Assembly (NCBI GenBank): GCA_024803745.1
Contig: JANJXV010000160.1
Location: 812,001 to 876,000, forward strand
Origin: Megascapheus bottae
Taxonomy: Eukaryota; Chordata; Mammalia; Rodentia; Geomyidae
Direction: 5' to 3'
DNA: 64,000 nt
This document shows, piece by piece, positions 24,986 through 35,530 of this stretch. The notes beneath the pieces were generated by a model. It was given only the letters and a program-made list of their open reading frames with translations. It made no database searches and had not been told where the DNA came from. How positions within the stretch are numbered: position 1 is the stretch's first letter; each line of letters starts with the position of its first letter. Both the position numbers and the translations under genes were made by a program.

Positions 24986-25667
24986 GAAAAGGAGCATTAT
25001 TTAGGATCAAATGGGAGATAATTTGTAACAAAAAGTGTATGAAAGTAACTCTACAAGCTGGGGTTATACACCATCCTTATTTTCTCCTTCTTGGCCTGCT
25101 CTTATTATATAACTTTTCCACAATTTCTTTGTACTGCTTTTATAATCAAGCAGGGGGGAAAAAGCCATGTTATTTTTGAAGAAAGCAGGATCTCAGAGGT
25201 CACAGTGACTTTATGCTATTTGTCCTCTGTGCATCTGGAGAAATAACTCTTTGATTTTGGCCCTAGGCACTTTGAACGTATGAGCACAAGACCTACGAAA
25301 GGTTTATTCTGGGACAAGTCAGCACAATTGCTCTCAGTCCTGAAGACGGACAATTCTCAAACCTTCTGTCCTTGCTCGGGGTCAGTGCGTCCATCCACCT
25401 ACTCATCCATGCAAAGAGAAATGACTAGAGAAGGAGCCGGGTGCTCTGAGCACCCCCAAAGCAGATCACGCCACAGCAGCAAGACAAACATGCAAACAAA
25501 CACAGCCCCGTGTGAATTAGAATACATAGGACAGTCAAGGCATGCAGCCATGTGGAAGAAAAAGAAGGGTGTCTGGAATATTCATACAGTATTATTAGCC
25601 CTGGGTCTTGAAGGATAGAGAACCAGGTGGGTGGGCGAGGTGGAGAAGATATTCACGGTGCAGCACA
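24986..25667. other. Unique sequence
   Basis: No gene or repeat recognised. Confidence 0.5.
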
Positions 25668-25755
25668 CAGAGAAAGAGAGAGACAGAGAGACAGAGAAAC
25701 AGAGAGAGAGACAGAGACAGACAGAGACAGGGAGAGAGGAAGGAAGGAGAGACAA
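25668..25755. repeat. (GA)n / GACAGA purine-rich tract
   Basis: AGAGAGACAGAG-type repeats; the R/E/D/Q-rich frames across it are artefacts. Confidence 0.9.
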
Positions 25756-26150
25756 ATGAAGATGAGGTGGCAATGTTACTACTGGAACCCTAAAAATTGG
25801 AAAGTGAGTAGGAGGATGTGCAAGTTAGGATCCTTTGGTGATAAATCACAAAAATTGGGGAGCTCACTGGAAGAATGTAGGACAGCTCTTACAAGAACCA
25901 AAGAAGTGAAAGAATTAGGCTCAGGAAATGCAGCTTTAGGAAGCTTGTGGAAAGCTAGGTTGGTCTCATGGGAAACCTGCAACAGGGTGGAACTCCTGCA
26001 ATCAGTCCAGTGTTCCTCGGAGGGGGAATTTTAATGGCAGCCAACCATTGGCTGGAGGAAGGGGTGAAGGTTGACTGACAGTGGAGGCTGTCTAAGTGGG
26101 GCAACTTCACCTTCCAATGACAAGTCAAGCCCCACCCCCTTCCTTCCAAG
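25756..26150. other. Unique sequence
   Basis: No gene recognised. Confidence 0.5.
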
Positions 26151-26320
26151 CTGTGGTTCTCAACCAAGCGCGCATTTTTCCCACCCAGGAAATATTCGGA
26201 AATTCTTTCAAATGACTTTTACTTTCTAAAAAGTAGCAGTGAAGAGAGGTGCTACTGTCATCTACTGGGCATAGGCCAGGACACTCCTCCATATCCTGCA
26301 ATGCTCAGGCTAGCCCCAGA
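26151..26320 (+). mobile_element. MER20 (hAT-Charlie) DNA transposon remnant
   Basis: CTGTGGTTCTCAACC at the left terminus, then GTGCTACTGTCATCTACTGG, ATAGGCCAGGACACTCC and ATCCTGCAATGCTCAGG are in MER20 order. The distal terminus is lost. MER20 is a non-autonomous ancient mammalian transposon; some copies elsewhere act as enhancers. Confidence 0.8.
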
Positions 26321-26634
26321 ACCCGTGATTCAGCGCAGGAGGTGAGAAATCATTTTGGATTTGAAGGAGGAAAAACAACAACAACAACAAAACCCCCTGA
26401 GCTCGACAGAGAGACAGAAACAACAGAAGTCCATCAGGTAAAAAAAAAAATGGATGGAAGGACGGAACAAACCATGAGATGATAAGGAGGAGGGGAAATG
26501 AGATGGTGAGGGAGGTTCAGGTGTTTGAGGATGATGAAGGTCATGGAAGAGAACTGATGGGCGGGGCAAGTGTGAGTGTGTTCGTATCCATGGCACTGCC
26601 TTTGTAATTATATGGCTTTAGACTCCTTACCAAT
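26321..26634. other. Unique sequence with short (CAA)n
   Basis: A short ACA/CAA run at 26374-26390; nothing else recognised. Confidence 0.5.
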
Positions 26635-26765
26635 TCCTTGCCTGCTACTTATCAGCAGCTTCCTTAGGGATAGGACTCATCTGTTTTCTTTATCATTGCA
26701 TTCAAATACCTGGAAAGATGTCTGGCACATAATACAGGATCTTCAAAGTACTTGCTGACAGAATG
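26635..26765 (+). repeat. L2/MIR 3'-end fragment
   Basis: GATGTCTGGCACATAATACA, followed by TTCAAAGTACTTGCTGACAG, fits the shared L2/MIR 3' end (GTGCCTGGCACATAGTAGG ... CAATAAATGTTTG). Confidence 0.6.
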
Positions 26766-27187
26766 GACAGATTAGATATAGTTAGAGTCCTGGATGTAGA
26801 TTGATTGGTAAATGATAGGTTGATGTTGACAGAGAATGTAGAAAGATGGGAGAGGAATAAATGAACTAAGGGTACACTTAGCAATACTTCGTGCACAAGG
26901 GAAGAGTTGTAGGTTATATTCTTACAGGTGGTCTGTCAGATTCTTCTCTCCAAACCACTGCGAAGCAAGCTAGCATTTGAGCACACAGCAGAAGACTCCA
27001 GCTGACTAAGCCCCATAATTCTTGGACTTTCCAGGTCCTGGCTGAGCCACATGGTATGTGGCTGTCACATTCTGACCTGCACAGGGTGCTCAAATAGGCC
27101 TGTGCAGGAAGTGCTCTGTCCCAGGAAGGCACAGACAAGCTACTAGAATGACTTCAAGGCAGTGTCTTGTCTGTGTAGCCTACTAGT
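26766..27187. other. Unique sequence
   Basis: No gene recognised. Confidence 0.5.
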
Positions 27188-27420
27188 TGTTTATTTATCA
27201 AATATATGTATGGTGTCAGCCTACCATGTGCCTGGCACAGCGGCAGATACAAAAGATCCATTGGTTAAAAAGATGCAGCAAAGGTAGTCTTTACTGCTAT
27301 GGTCTTTAAAATCAATGGGAAGAGGCAGAGAATAAATGGGTCAACAGAGACATATGCAATGATAAATGGTGACAAGCAATATAATTACATAATCAGAATA
27401 TAGATAAATAACGAAGAAGG
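27188..27420 (-). repeat. L2 LINE fragment
   Basis: TATTTATCAAATATATGTAT, CTACCATGTGCCTGGCACAG, GCAGATACAAAAGATCC and then AGAGAATAAATGGGTCAACA follow the reverse-complemented L2 3' region in the right order. Confidence 0.72.
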
Positions 27421-28524
27421 AAACTGGCTAGAACCCTATCATACAAGCACACAAGGTCAGGTCAAGGACAGTCTGTGAGAATCTGGTAGTTTCATACCAG
27501 AACAGGAATGGAGTCGATGTGTAGGAAATTAAAAAGTAGCCATTTAAACAATATCCACTACAGACATCATGGTGCAAAGCTTGCTCCATGTATATGCCAT
27601 GGCCAACATGATCACAAACCAAATGACCCTCTTCCCTGAGATTTTTCCAGAGACTGGAGGGACTCTGAACAGAAAGTGGTCCCTGAGGAAAAGTGCAGGC
27701 CAACGTTGCTCTTCAAACTCCTGGAAACCCTGCTCCAAGCCAATGCCAAAAATAATCCTATTAGTCACATTCGAAGTGCTAAGCAGAAACAAAAAGAAAT
27801 CAAAATTAATTTCAATTCTTTACAGTGACAGCAGCAATTAAGGTGACAAGATTATGGAAATTATCGCCACCGAGGGAGATCTTTGCCCATGAGGGGGAAA
27901 AATAACCAGTAAAACAGGAGAAGTAAGAAACAGGGATTTGAACTGGGTTATGAAAAAAAAAACCTATGGGCCACCAATTCTCTGGGAACTAGAAATGGCC
28001 ATTTCGCCATGCAATGATAGTTTACTCTGCCGTGACTGTAACTCTGCCTTGGTGGTGGAAAGCGACTGAGGTTTGTAAAGTTTGCACATTCATATAGTAA
28101 GATTTTTGCTTTTCATAAGGTGATACTCAAGCAGGTTGTCTCCACTTCTTTGTCTGCTGCCTGGTCCTCTCTCTTTTGAGAACCATACCTTTCTCTGTGC
28201 TTTCTCCTTTCTTACTGATCCCATCCACAGCAACCTGGGGTTATAGAGGAGTGTTACAAAGCACTCAACACCATACTTCCTAACCAGTACTGCTGTTTCC
28301 TGAGGAACACTAGGAAACCTAGAAAAGACAGAGAGGCAAGCCTGTGGCTTTACTTCTTCAGGAACTTTACTAGACCAGGAGATGAAGGGGCACTTCTGGT
28401 GAAAGTAGTAAATACCGTCTGTTCAGTCTGTTGTTACCCATCTACCACCCTCTAGTCTCTGTACTGTCCAGAGAGCCTCGACCCATGTGTCTTAGGAAAA
28501 GGCATTTAACTCATGCTCTGTAGA
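27421..28524. other. Unique sequence
   Basis: About 1.1 kb. The open frame at 27569-27841 shows no family resemblance. No exon is called. Confidence 0.5.
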
Positions 28525-28695
28525 ACCACTCATCCATGCACTCACGCATCCATTGATGTATCCATCATTCATTTAGCCATTCAACCATCCATCCATGTAT
28601 CATCAATACATGCATGCATGGATCCATCCATGCAGCAACCCATCTATCCACACACGCATCTGTCCATCATCCACCCACCCATCTATCTATGCACT
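28525..28695. repeat. (CATC)n-type imperfect microsatellite
   Basis: Degenerate CATC/CATG units over 170 bp, including CATCCATCCATG. Confidence 0.88.
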
Positions 28696-28699
28696 TACC

Positions 28700-28985
28700 C
28701 AACAGTTGTTTATTAACCAGTGTGATGAGAAGGGAGGAATGGTAGAAATTTTCAATTGGATGCTCTCATAGGAAAGGACATGACAGAAATAGACGTATGA
28801 ATAACCAGGTCTAGAGAGGGACCAATTCAAGGCCCTTGTGCTACCTGTATTGGAAAAAGCGAAGAGGAGGGTGGCCAGGTAAGAAGAGAGGAGGGCCTAT
28901 AAACTAAGGCCAGGGAGCTGCTGGGGATAGAATAGATTATGTAGGACCTATAGCCATTTCAAACATGAAGCTTGAGCAATCATTT
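28700..28985 (-). repeat. L2 LINE fragment
   Basis: GGCCCTTGTGCTACCTGTAT, GTGGCCAGGTAAGAAG, ATTATGTAGGACCTATAG and GCCATTTCAAACATG fit the reverse-complemented L2 3' region (GCAAAGGCCCTGAGG ... ATGTAGGGCCTTGTAGG). It may belong with the L2 piece at 27188. Confidence 0.65.
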
Positions 28986-29059
28986 CATATTCACATTTCA
29001 GCCAAGCTCTCCCCCCCACACACACACTGTTGGTCTATCAAGTAGATTCAACCATAATA

Positions 29060-29195
29060 ACAGTATTTATCATCGAAACCACTGTTATTGTTGTTCCATT
29101 GGAGACTCGAGAACAATGAAGCAAGCAGAGAAAGTAATTTCCCCAAGGTCAAGGTCACCAAAATGGGAAGGAACACAGTCAGGATCCCATTAGAA
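29060..29195 (-). repeat. MIR SINE
   Basis: GAGAAAGTAATTTCCCCAAG, then GGTCAAGGTCACCAAAATGG and AGTCAGGATCCCAT, follow reverse MIR. Confidence 0.62.
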
Positions 29196-29309
29196 GGTTG
29201 TCGACCTGAGATGATTAGAGAGATTTTTCTGTCTCCAGATATCTGTGCTGTATAACCTCTTGCTGGGTTAAGCATTGTTCTGCTTGTTTTCTTTCTTGTA
29301 GTTGAAGTT

Positions 29310-29551
29310 GCAGGTACAGAGTCCCCAGTCTCATCCTGATTCAGGGTCTGGGAGCTGTCCCTAAGCCTCTTTGTGCTCAAAACTAGCATTCTACCCCTCC
29401 AGCCACAGCACCACTTCTAGTTTTTGAGTGGTTAGTTGGAGATATGAGTCTCATAGGGGCTTTTCTACCTGGGCTGCCTTTGAATCACGATCCACAGATC
29501 TCTGCCTCCTGAGTAGCTAGGATCACAAGTGTGAGCCACCAGTGCCCGGTA
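29310..29551 (-). mobile_element. B1-Geo composite SINE
   Basis: Reverse copy with CAGGGTCTGGGAGCTGTCCC, GAGTGGTTAGTTGGAGATAT, GGCTGCCTTTGAATCACGAT and GTAGCTAGGATCACAAGTG. Confidence 0.9.
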
Positions 29552-29891
29552 GGTGTGGCTGTCTTCCAGGTGATTCCTTGTGCGACAAGGAGTCATAGTG
29601 GGAAGAAACAGTTGGAGGGAGTTTGGGCCCCAGTTCAGGGCAGGTCTGAGACCGTGCCCAAATCAGCCCTGAACAGAAGCAGGAGTAACCAAGCAGGTTG
29701 TGTTCAAGACAGGATATCATTAGGCTAGGACTGAAGGGATTTATCTCATTTCATATAGGAAAGATTCTGTTGCAGTATTTCTTTTAATGATATTTATTCT
29801 TTTTTAATAATTGCAAATATAATGCATACTGATGGTGGAAATTACCATTACAAATAAATAGAAAAATAGTCTTTTCTGTTTGTTTGTACGT
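29552..29891. other. Unique sequence
   Basis: No gene recognised. Confidence 0.5.
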
Positions 29892-29985
29892 GTTCTATAT
29901 CCCTGGCTGTCCTTGAACTTGTGATCCTCTTGTTCTAGCTTCTCTAGTGCTGGGATTACAGGTATGCCCCATCATACTCAGTATT
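29892..29985 (-). mobile_element. B1 SINE fragment
   Basis: CCCTGGCTGTCCTTGAACTT, CTCTAGTGCTGGGATTACAG and GTATGCCCCATCATACTC are a typical rodent B1 body in reverse, without the B1-Geo second half. Confidence 0.8.
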
Positions 29986-30046
29986 ACATTCATGCTTAGT
30001 AATTCTGTGCTTTTCAATCCAATATAAATCTGCCCCTTCCATGTAT

Positions 30047-30048
<2 letters not shown>

Positions 30049-30091
<43 letters not shown>

Positions 30092-30120
30092 CACGTACAC
30101 GTACATAAACACACACACAC
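30049..30120. repeat. (CA)n microsatellite
   Basis: Pure CA core at about 30050-30088, followed by imperfect ACGT/CA units. Confidence 0.95.
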
Positions 30121-30124
30121 TCAC

Positions 30125-30205
30125 CTAGACTCTCTGAGCCTCTGTTTTCTTTTCTATAATATGGAGATAAAAATATTCACCTTTCAGGGTTACATAATGG
30201 ATGCT
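30125..30205 (+). repeat. MIR fragment
   Basis: TCTGAGCCTCTGTTTTCTTT, AATATGGAGATAAAAATATT and CACCTTTCAGGGTTACATAA follow the MIR core on the plus strand. Confidence 0.65.
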
Positions 30206-30480
30206 TAATTACTTACTCTGTTTTTCATCCACTTGACATTCTATAATGAACATTTTTCATGTGTCATTAACTACTCTTCAAAAACATGACTTTTAATGGC
30301 TGCATAATATGCCATCATTTAATGAGCCATAATTTATTTAACTATTCTGCTCTTATTGAATTTTGAAGTGTTTTCTAATATTTTGCTATGCGAGATAACA
30401 CTGCATACTCAAATCTTTCTTGACATCTTTTTTATTCCCCCTTAGGATAAACTTCCAAAACAGAAATGACACAGAAAAAC
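30206..30480. repeat. Old LINE-derived segment
   Basis: AATGGCTGCATAATATGCCA and ATAATTTATTTAACTATTCT recall a common decayed mammalian L1M-type segment. Strand and subfamily are not certain. Confidence 0.5.
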
Positions 30481-30934
30481 AGTACATGAATCTTCAATGT
30501 TTTTATGCATCTGGTGTCAAATTATTTTCTTGGGGGTGGGGAAATATATATTTCTAATGCCATCTAATGAATAGTTATTTCAAATTCAACACACCAGTCA
30601 GAGAAGTGCATGTGTCAGTATATTTGTGGATGGGAAGAAGAAAGATTGAACCCATAGGATGTTTCAGAGCCATCCAACCTTTTCTATGTATAGAATACAT
30701 TCAATTCCTTATATGAGAGACTCAGAAATGGATGCACTTTCTAATCACTCCCCCGATGCTAAGAAATCTTCATCTTGGGAAAGCCATAATTTCTCATTGG
30801 CCAAGTTTTTAAGATTAGTCCATGTCTTAAAAAACAAAACCAAAACAAACTCACTAACTCTTGCACTCATCTGGTCCCTATTGCTGTGTCCCAATCATCC
30901 TGACGGGATTGATAATTGTGGCAATTGGCATAAA
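30481..30934. other. Unique sequence
   Basis: No gene recognised. Confidence 0.5.
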
Positions 30935-31140
30935 ATGATTGCTACCTGCTGAGGCAATCACTTCCAGCTTCGGCAGAAGCTGATGAGCAATTCATTATGG
31001 AGGACGTAATTGATGTAAAAGCCGAGAGGAAACGTGGGATTTCTCCTAGGATCTCCAGAATTTCGTGCATTTGACCCTCCCTGGCACCGAATCAGCTGCA
31101 GCGAGCAGGAATTTGAGATCGGACCAGGGTGGCAGGGTAA
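30935..31140. other. Possible conserved non-coding element
   Basis: A repeat-free stretch, less AT-rich than its flanks and with more CpG sites (TTCGGC, GACGTA, GCCGAG, AACGTGG, TTTCGTG, ACCGAATC, GCAGCGAG, GATCGGAC). The composition suggests unusual conservation or a regulatory role. This is inference only; no alignment was available. Confidence 0.3.
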
Positions 31141-31320
31141 GCATACCATGCAAAGTGCATGCAAATATTTGCAGAACCTGCCTTGAACTTGAGGATGTGA
31201 CCTTGAACAAGAAACCCATGTATGAGACAGCATCGTCTGGATGATGACAACGACCTTGGCATCAAAGCTCAAAGCTAGCCTCTCCAGTCAGCCATGAAAG
31301 AATAAAAAGGGGGCAGAGGA

Positions 31321-31425
31321 AGCTGCAGGTATAGCCCAGTGGTAGAGTGTGTTATTTTGCATGCATAAGTCCCTGGGTTCAAATCCCAGCATCATCCCTT
31401 CCAAACAAACAAACAAAAACAAAGA
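31321..31425 (+). mobile_element. ID-like tRNA-derived SINE
   Basis: An A-box-like TAGCCCAGTGGTAGAG and a B box GGTTCAAATCC form a tRNA-like body of about 78 bp with a (CAAA)n tail at 31402-31425. It lacks the Geo second monomer, so it is a monomeric element unlike the IDL-Geo copies. Confidence 0.8.
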
Positions 31426-32149
31426 GGTGCAAAACATGTGTTCCAACACAGGCTAGCTATCTAGGCCAGATCTCTGGAAGTGGACAGCCTGGATTTGATG
31501 CCTGCTTTCATTTTCTCCTGCCCTAACTGGGAGAGGCTGAGTAAGATAGCCAGGTCCTGCTTCTCTCTCTACAGAAATGGCATTATTAACATGGCTGCTT
31601 TTCGTAACTAGACCAATGATGATTCTAGAACCCCTCCCGCTGCCTGCAGTCCATCCACCATAGGCAGCTGTTGCCTCTGCAACAGTAATCCTCCTCAGTT
31701 TTAGACAACACCCAAATCTCCAGGACTCCACAACACCCCAGCTCTTTCCATCCCTCACCAGCCACAAAGGTGGCTCAAGATGCCCTCTGTGTTACAGTAA
31801 CTTGACCTACCTACAGTGTGCCTCTGGACCCCAAATGAGGTAGGAAAAGAAAATCCCCTATTCTGCTTTTGGCTCTCTTCCCTCTCCATCAGTCTAGCTG
31901 GTTTCCCCTCCCTGCATTTCAGCCCAGAGCAGTTGACTGAGACTCATCCGCTTCCATCACCTGCCAGGCCAGCTGAGCTGCTAATATCTTCCTGCCCAGC
32001 TCACCTCACCTATCATGGCAGAAACAGGAACTTAGCTGCTTCACAGCCCCCACTCTGCACCCTTTGCATTTCCACAGTGCCATCTTTCATCCCTCATTCT
32101 ATGAGCGGCACCCCAGAACACCACCGTGGGTCTGTTTTGCACAGCCTTA
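31426..32149. other. Unique sequence
   Basis: A weak plus-strand MIR-like segment may lie at 31465-31620 (CAGCCTGGATTTGATGCC). No gene recognised. Confidence 0.45.
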
Positions 32150-32490
32150 AGGGAATACCACAGACTGGGTGATGTATGGTGAGCATGAATTTACTTCTTG
32201 CGGTTCTGGAGCTTGCAAACTCCCCCAGGGAAGAGTAAGGATCAGGGGTCTTCACCCTGCAGGATCTCATGGCAGAAGGTGGGATGGCAGAAGGAGAGGG
32301 GGGAATGGGTAAGGAAAGATGGATGAACTCCAGACATGTCATCCTTTCCTAGGGAGCTCACCGTGGGTGGCAGGAAGATACTGAGATCCCCCATTGTCTC
32401 TTGGGAACTGAGCCCCCACACACACACACCCCAGACCCTTCCTTCTGCCTCTGTTGCCTAAGAGATTAAGGTTCCAAACACATTCTTTCG
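32150..32490 (-). mobile_element. MLT1-type (ERVL-MaLR) LTR
   Basis: GGAATACCACAGACTGGGTG, TTCTTGCGGTTCTGGAGCTT, GCAGGATCTCATGGCAGAAG and ATTAAGGTTCCAAACACATT follow a MaLR LTR in reverse. Longer than the piece at 5275. No internal viral genes are seen. Confidence 0.72.
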
Positions 32491-33084
32491 GGGTGATATA
32501 TTTCTATCAAAGCAAATACGCTTTGCACCAAACAAACGGGTGGGGGTGGGGGCTCAGTTTCCCTTTGCAGTTTCTCAAAATGTTATCTTTCTTACAAAGA
32601 ACACATCACAAATGCAAGTCAAGTCTTTGAAGGGTCCCAACAGTGGGACATAAGTGGCAGAAAAGAACCCAAGACTTCTCCAAATAGCTAGCCAACAGAG
32701 AGTAGAATAAGGACTCGTTCTCATCAGTCAGGCACAGTTAGGTTAACCACAGCAGGTTAGGTCAGGGGAGGTTGACCTTCCTGTACACAGGGTGCTCGTA
32801 TCCAGTCGTCACTACATATGAAATTTCTAGCATCTTCTAGACCTTTCTCTGAGAAAGCACACCGCATGCTAATTTCCTTCTCCCTCAAATTATCTACTTC
32901 AGTGGCCATGTTGGTGTTTAAAAAGAAAACCTGCGCAGATCCCGACTTTTTCCAAATGATTTTGACATCCCTACAAACCAGTCCTTCATCTTCGGAAGGA
33001 TGATGGAGTTCTACACTCTCTAAACCCCCTGCACCACACCCATCTCTCTCTCTGTGGGTCTATCGAACACCCTGGGTCACACTT
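32491..33084. other. Unique sequence
   Basis: A G-rich run at 32541-32552; otherwise nothing recognised. Confidence 0.5.
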
Positions 33085-33298
33085 AGGTAGAACTTAGGGC
33101 TTTGAGTTCTCCTTTAGTTTCATTGCTCAAGGCTGACACTCTACCACCTGACCCACTCTTTCACTTCTGGCTTTGGGCTCATTCCTTGGAGAGAGTGTCA
33201 CAGACTTTTCTAGCGAGGGTGGCTTTGAACTGTGGCCCTCAGATCTCAGCCTCCTGAGTAGCTGGGATTACAGGCATGAGTCACTGGCTCCTGGCTTC
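33085..33298 (-). mobile_element. B1-Geo composite SINE
   Basis: Diverged 3' half, then a clear reversed head GGTGGCTTTGAACTGTGGCC and CTGAGTAGCTGGGATTACAG. Confidence 0.85.
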
Positions 33299-34717
33299 TC
33301 TTCACCTTCCTGAGGGGATGAAGTCTGCCCCCTTCAGGGGCTCTCTACAATGACCTCACAGTGAAATCACCTACGGAAGTTGAAAAACTACCAAGTATCT
33401 TGCCGATCTCTGGGAGAGCCCTCAGGGTTGTGGTGGTAGCATTTGGTGGTGGTTTGGTATTCGTGTGAGTGTTTCATAATAGCACAGGCCTGGCACCGAG
33501 TTTGGTGTATACAATCCTTTGCCATTTAGCTCTTCAGCATTCTGTATGTTAACATTTTACCTTTAGCAGACTTTCTCCTATAACCATTAAGAGGAGTCAC
33601 TAAAATATCACTTGTCCCCAAAACCCAAACAAATCTTCCTTAGTGGAAGCTTCTATCTATCAGATAGGTGCATAAAAGATTTTACAAATAAATACGAAGC
33701 TCGAGCAATAACTCCCTCTTATGGAATCAGTGACTCACCCATTTTTACCCCTCCACGGCTAGTGCTTATCTGCTCCCAAACCTGGCCTGCTTTGCTTTAT
33801 GGTGATTGTTTTTCTTCAGCATGTTTTAATCGGGCAAAGGGCTCTCCCCAGGTTGACTCTTAAGGGCACACATGGCAATGTAGCCAGATTAACCTCATCT
33901 CTTGCTCTCGCTCCTTCCCATTCCCCTCTCCTCCACCCCTCGAGTAAACAGCTCTTCCGGTAAGTTTCCTTATGCTCTCTGCACACATAGGCATCATGAT
34001 ATTATTTGTCCTCCATCACTCTTTCCTTCTCCCCCCTCCCCAGCCAGCCAGCCCCCTTCCCTGGGATTTGGTCATCTGTAGACACCTTAGCAAAACTGCA
34101 TTATTCCTGACATCCACCCCATTTGCTTCCGGAACCAGTCAGGGGAAGCCTCATTCCTGCTCCTTTCACCTTGCTTGACTTGTGCACCTTCACGGTGATT
34201 TCTATGTATCTGAATATCAGGCGAGTGAGGGTTTCGGTGTAATGAGACTAGACGGATTCTGATTCTTCCTCTTTATTATCTTGAAAGCCATATTAACCTA
34301 GTCTAGGCCGATCTTATAATAAAAGCTGCAGGGAGAGTAGACTGATGGAGATAAAGCAATTCCTTGCTTGGAAGTATCATCTCTCGTGCTGATCCCCCAT
34401 CACTTAAAATCAATTCTCAGCATGTAGGGTACAGCTCTTGTTCTCCATGTTAATAATACCCACGGTCCAGGGCCTGATGATATCCTAGAGGCAGAGGAAT
34501 GTGACACCACTGACTTCGTATGAGAGGTAAAGAGAAAGGCAAGGTTCATTCTGGACCTAAACAGGTGAACAGCAGGGTTGCTATTGAGGATGAAGAGAAT
34601 AGACTTTCCATTCAGAGGACAGAAGGCCTGAAGAGACAGTAGAGCATTGATACGTTTTATAATTAGCAGATGGACCAGCATTGTCCGTGCGTCTTGTGCT
34701 GTTCTAAGATCTCACCA
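33299..34717. other. Unique sequence
   Basis: About 1.4 kb. A weak MER5-like phrase (GTGAAATCACCTACGG) lies near 33361 but is too little to call. No exon recognised. Confidence 0.45.
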
Positions 34718-34855
34718 TTGCTCCATTGAATTCTCACACTGAGAGCAAAGAGCCATTGTGCTCAGAGCTGTGATCACACAGACGGGGAAACAGGGATTAT
34801 GGAGAACTGTCCTAGAGTTACACATCTCAATTAAGACAGGATTTCATTCTAAATA
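34718..34855 (-). repeat. MIR SINE
   Basis: TTGAATTCTCACACTGAGAG, CAGACGGGGAAACAGGG and TAGAGTTACACATCTCAATT follow reverse MIR with moderate divergence. Confidence 0.55.
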
Positions 34856-34940
34856 ATAAGACCAGGCACTGGTGACTCACTTATATAATCTTAGCTACTC
34901 AGGAAAATGTATGATTATCAGTTCCAAGCCCATAGGACTC

Positions 34941-35172
34941 TTTTTTTTGTGGGTCATGGGGCTTGAACTTGGCCTGGGTGCTATCCCTGAGCTCTTCAGC
35001 TCAAGGCTACCACCCTACCCTTGAGCTCAGCCCCATTTCCCATTTTCAAGAGATTAATTGGAGGGAAGAGCCTCAGATCCTTTTGTGCCTGGGCTGGCTT
35101 TGAACCTTGATCCTCAGATCTCAGCCTCCTGAGTAGCTAGGAATTACAGGCGTGAGCCACGGGCACCTGTCT
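34941..35172 (-). mobile_element. B1-Geo SINE nested in a SINE (reverse)
   Basis: GGGGCTTGAACTTGGCCTGG to GGAATTACAGGCGTGAGCCA in reverse. It interrupts the host within its GACTCT stretch; short GGACTC/AGACTC sequences flank it. Confidence 0.9.
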
Positions 35173-35263
35173 CCCGGAGACTCTCATCTCCAATTTCACA
35201 CCAAAAAGCCAGAAGTGACTCAAGTAATAGGGCACTAGTATTGAGCAAAAAGTTCAGAGATAG

Positions 35264-35418
35264 ACAGGTGTGGCATAATCCTAGCTACTTATGAGGTTGA
35301 GCGTGAGGATTGCAGTTCAAAGCTGGTCTGTGGCTCAAGGGGTAGTGCAGTAGCCTTGAGCTGAAGAGCTCAGGGACAATACCCAGGCCCAGAGTTCAAG
35401 CCTCAGGTCCTATTAAAA
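35264..35418 (+). mobile_element. B1-Geo SINE nested in a SINE (forward, deleted)
   Basis: Head GTGTGGCATAATCCTAGCTA and tail GAGCTCAGGGACAATACCCA, with the middle about 75 bp missing. Flanks AAAAAGTTCAGAGATAG (35247-35263) and AAAAAGTTCTGAGACAG (35419-35435) agree at 15 of 17 positions: the target-site duplication. Confidence 0.9.
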
Positions 35419-35477
35419 AAAAAGTTCTGAGACAGTACCCAGGCCCTGAGTTCAAGCCCCAGGACCAGCAATGCATG

Positions 35478-35530
35478 TGCACATACACACATGTGCACAT
35501 ACACACACAGACACACATGCACACACATGA
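35478..35530. repeat. CA-rich microsatellite at a SINE tail
   Basis: ACACATGTGCACATACACAC-type units start directly after the 3' end of the split SINE. Confidence 0.85.

Larger units (their letters stand above)
34858..35480 (+). mobile_element. B1-Geo SINE split by two later SINEs
   Basis: The host element is in three pieces: head 34858-34940, middle 35173-35263 (GAGACTCTCATCTCCAATTT ... GAGCAAAAAGTTC) and tail 35419-35480 (TTCTGAGACAGTACCCAGGC ... CCAGGACCAGC). Joined in order they read as one composite SINE. The two gaps are filled by one reverse and one forward SINE. Confidence 0.88.

Noticed and set aside
27569..27841. 90-codon plus-strand frame starting with a good ATG
   Set aside because: The opposite strand is open as well, no family resemblance and no exon boundaries.
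28525..28695. Direct repeats that might suggest a CRISPR-like array
   Set aside because: Units are degenerate CATC tetranucleotides without unique spacers; the genome is mammalian.
31321..31398. Possible functional tRNA gene
   Set aside because: Boxes are tRNA-like, but the (CAAA)n tail and family resemblance make it an ID-type SINE.
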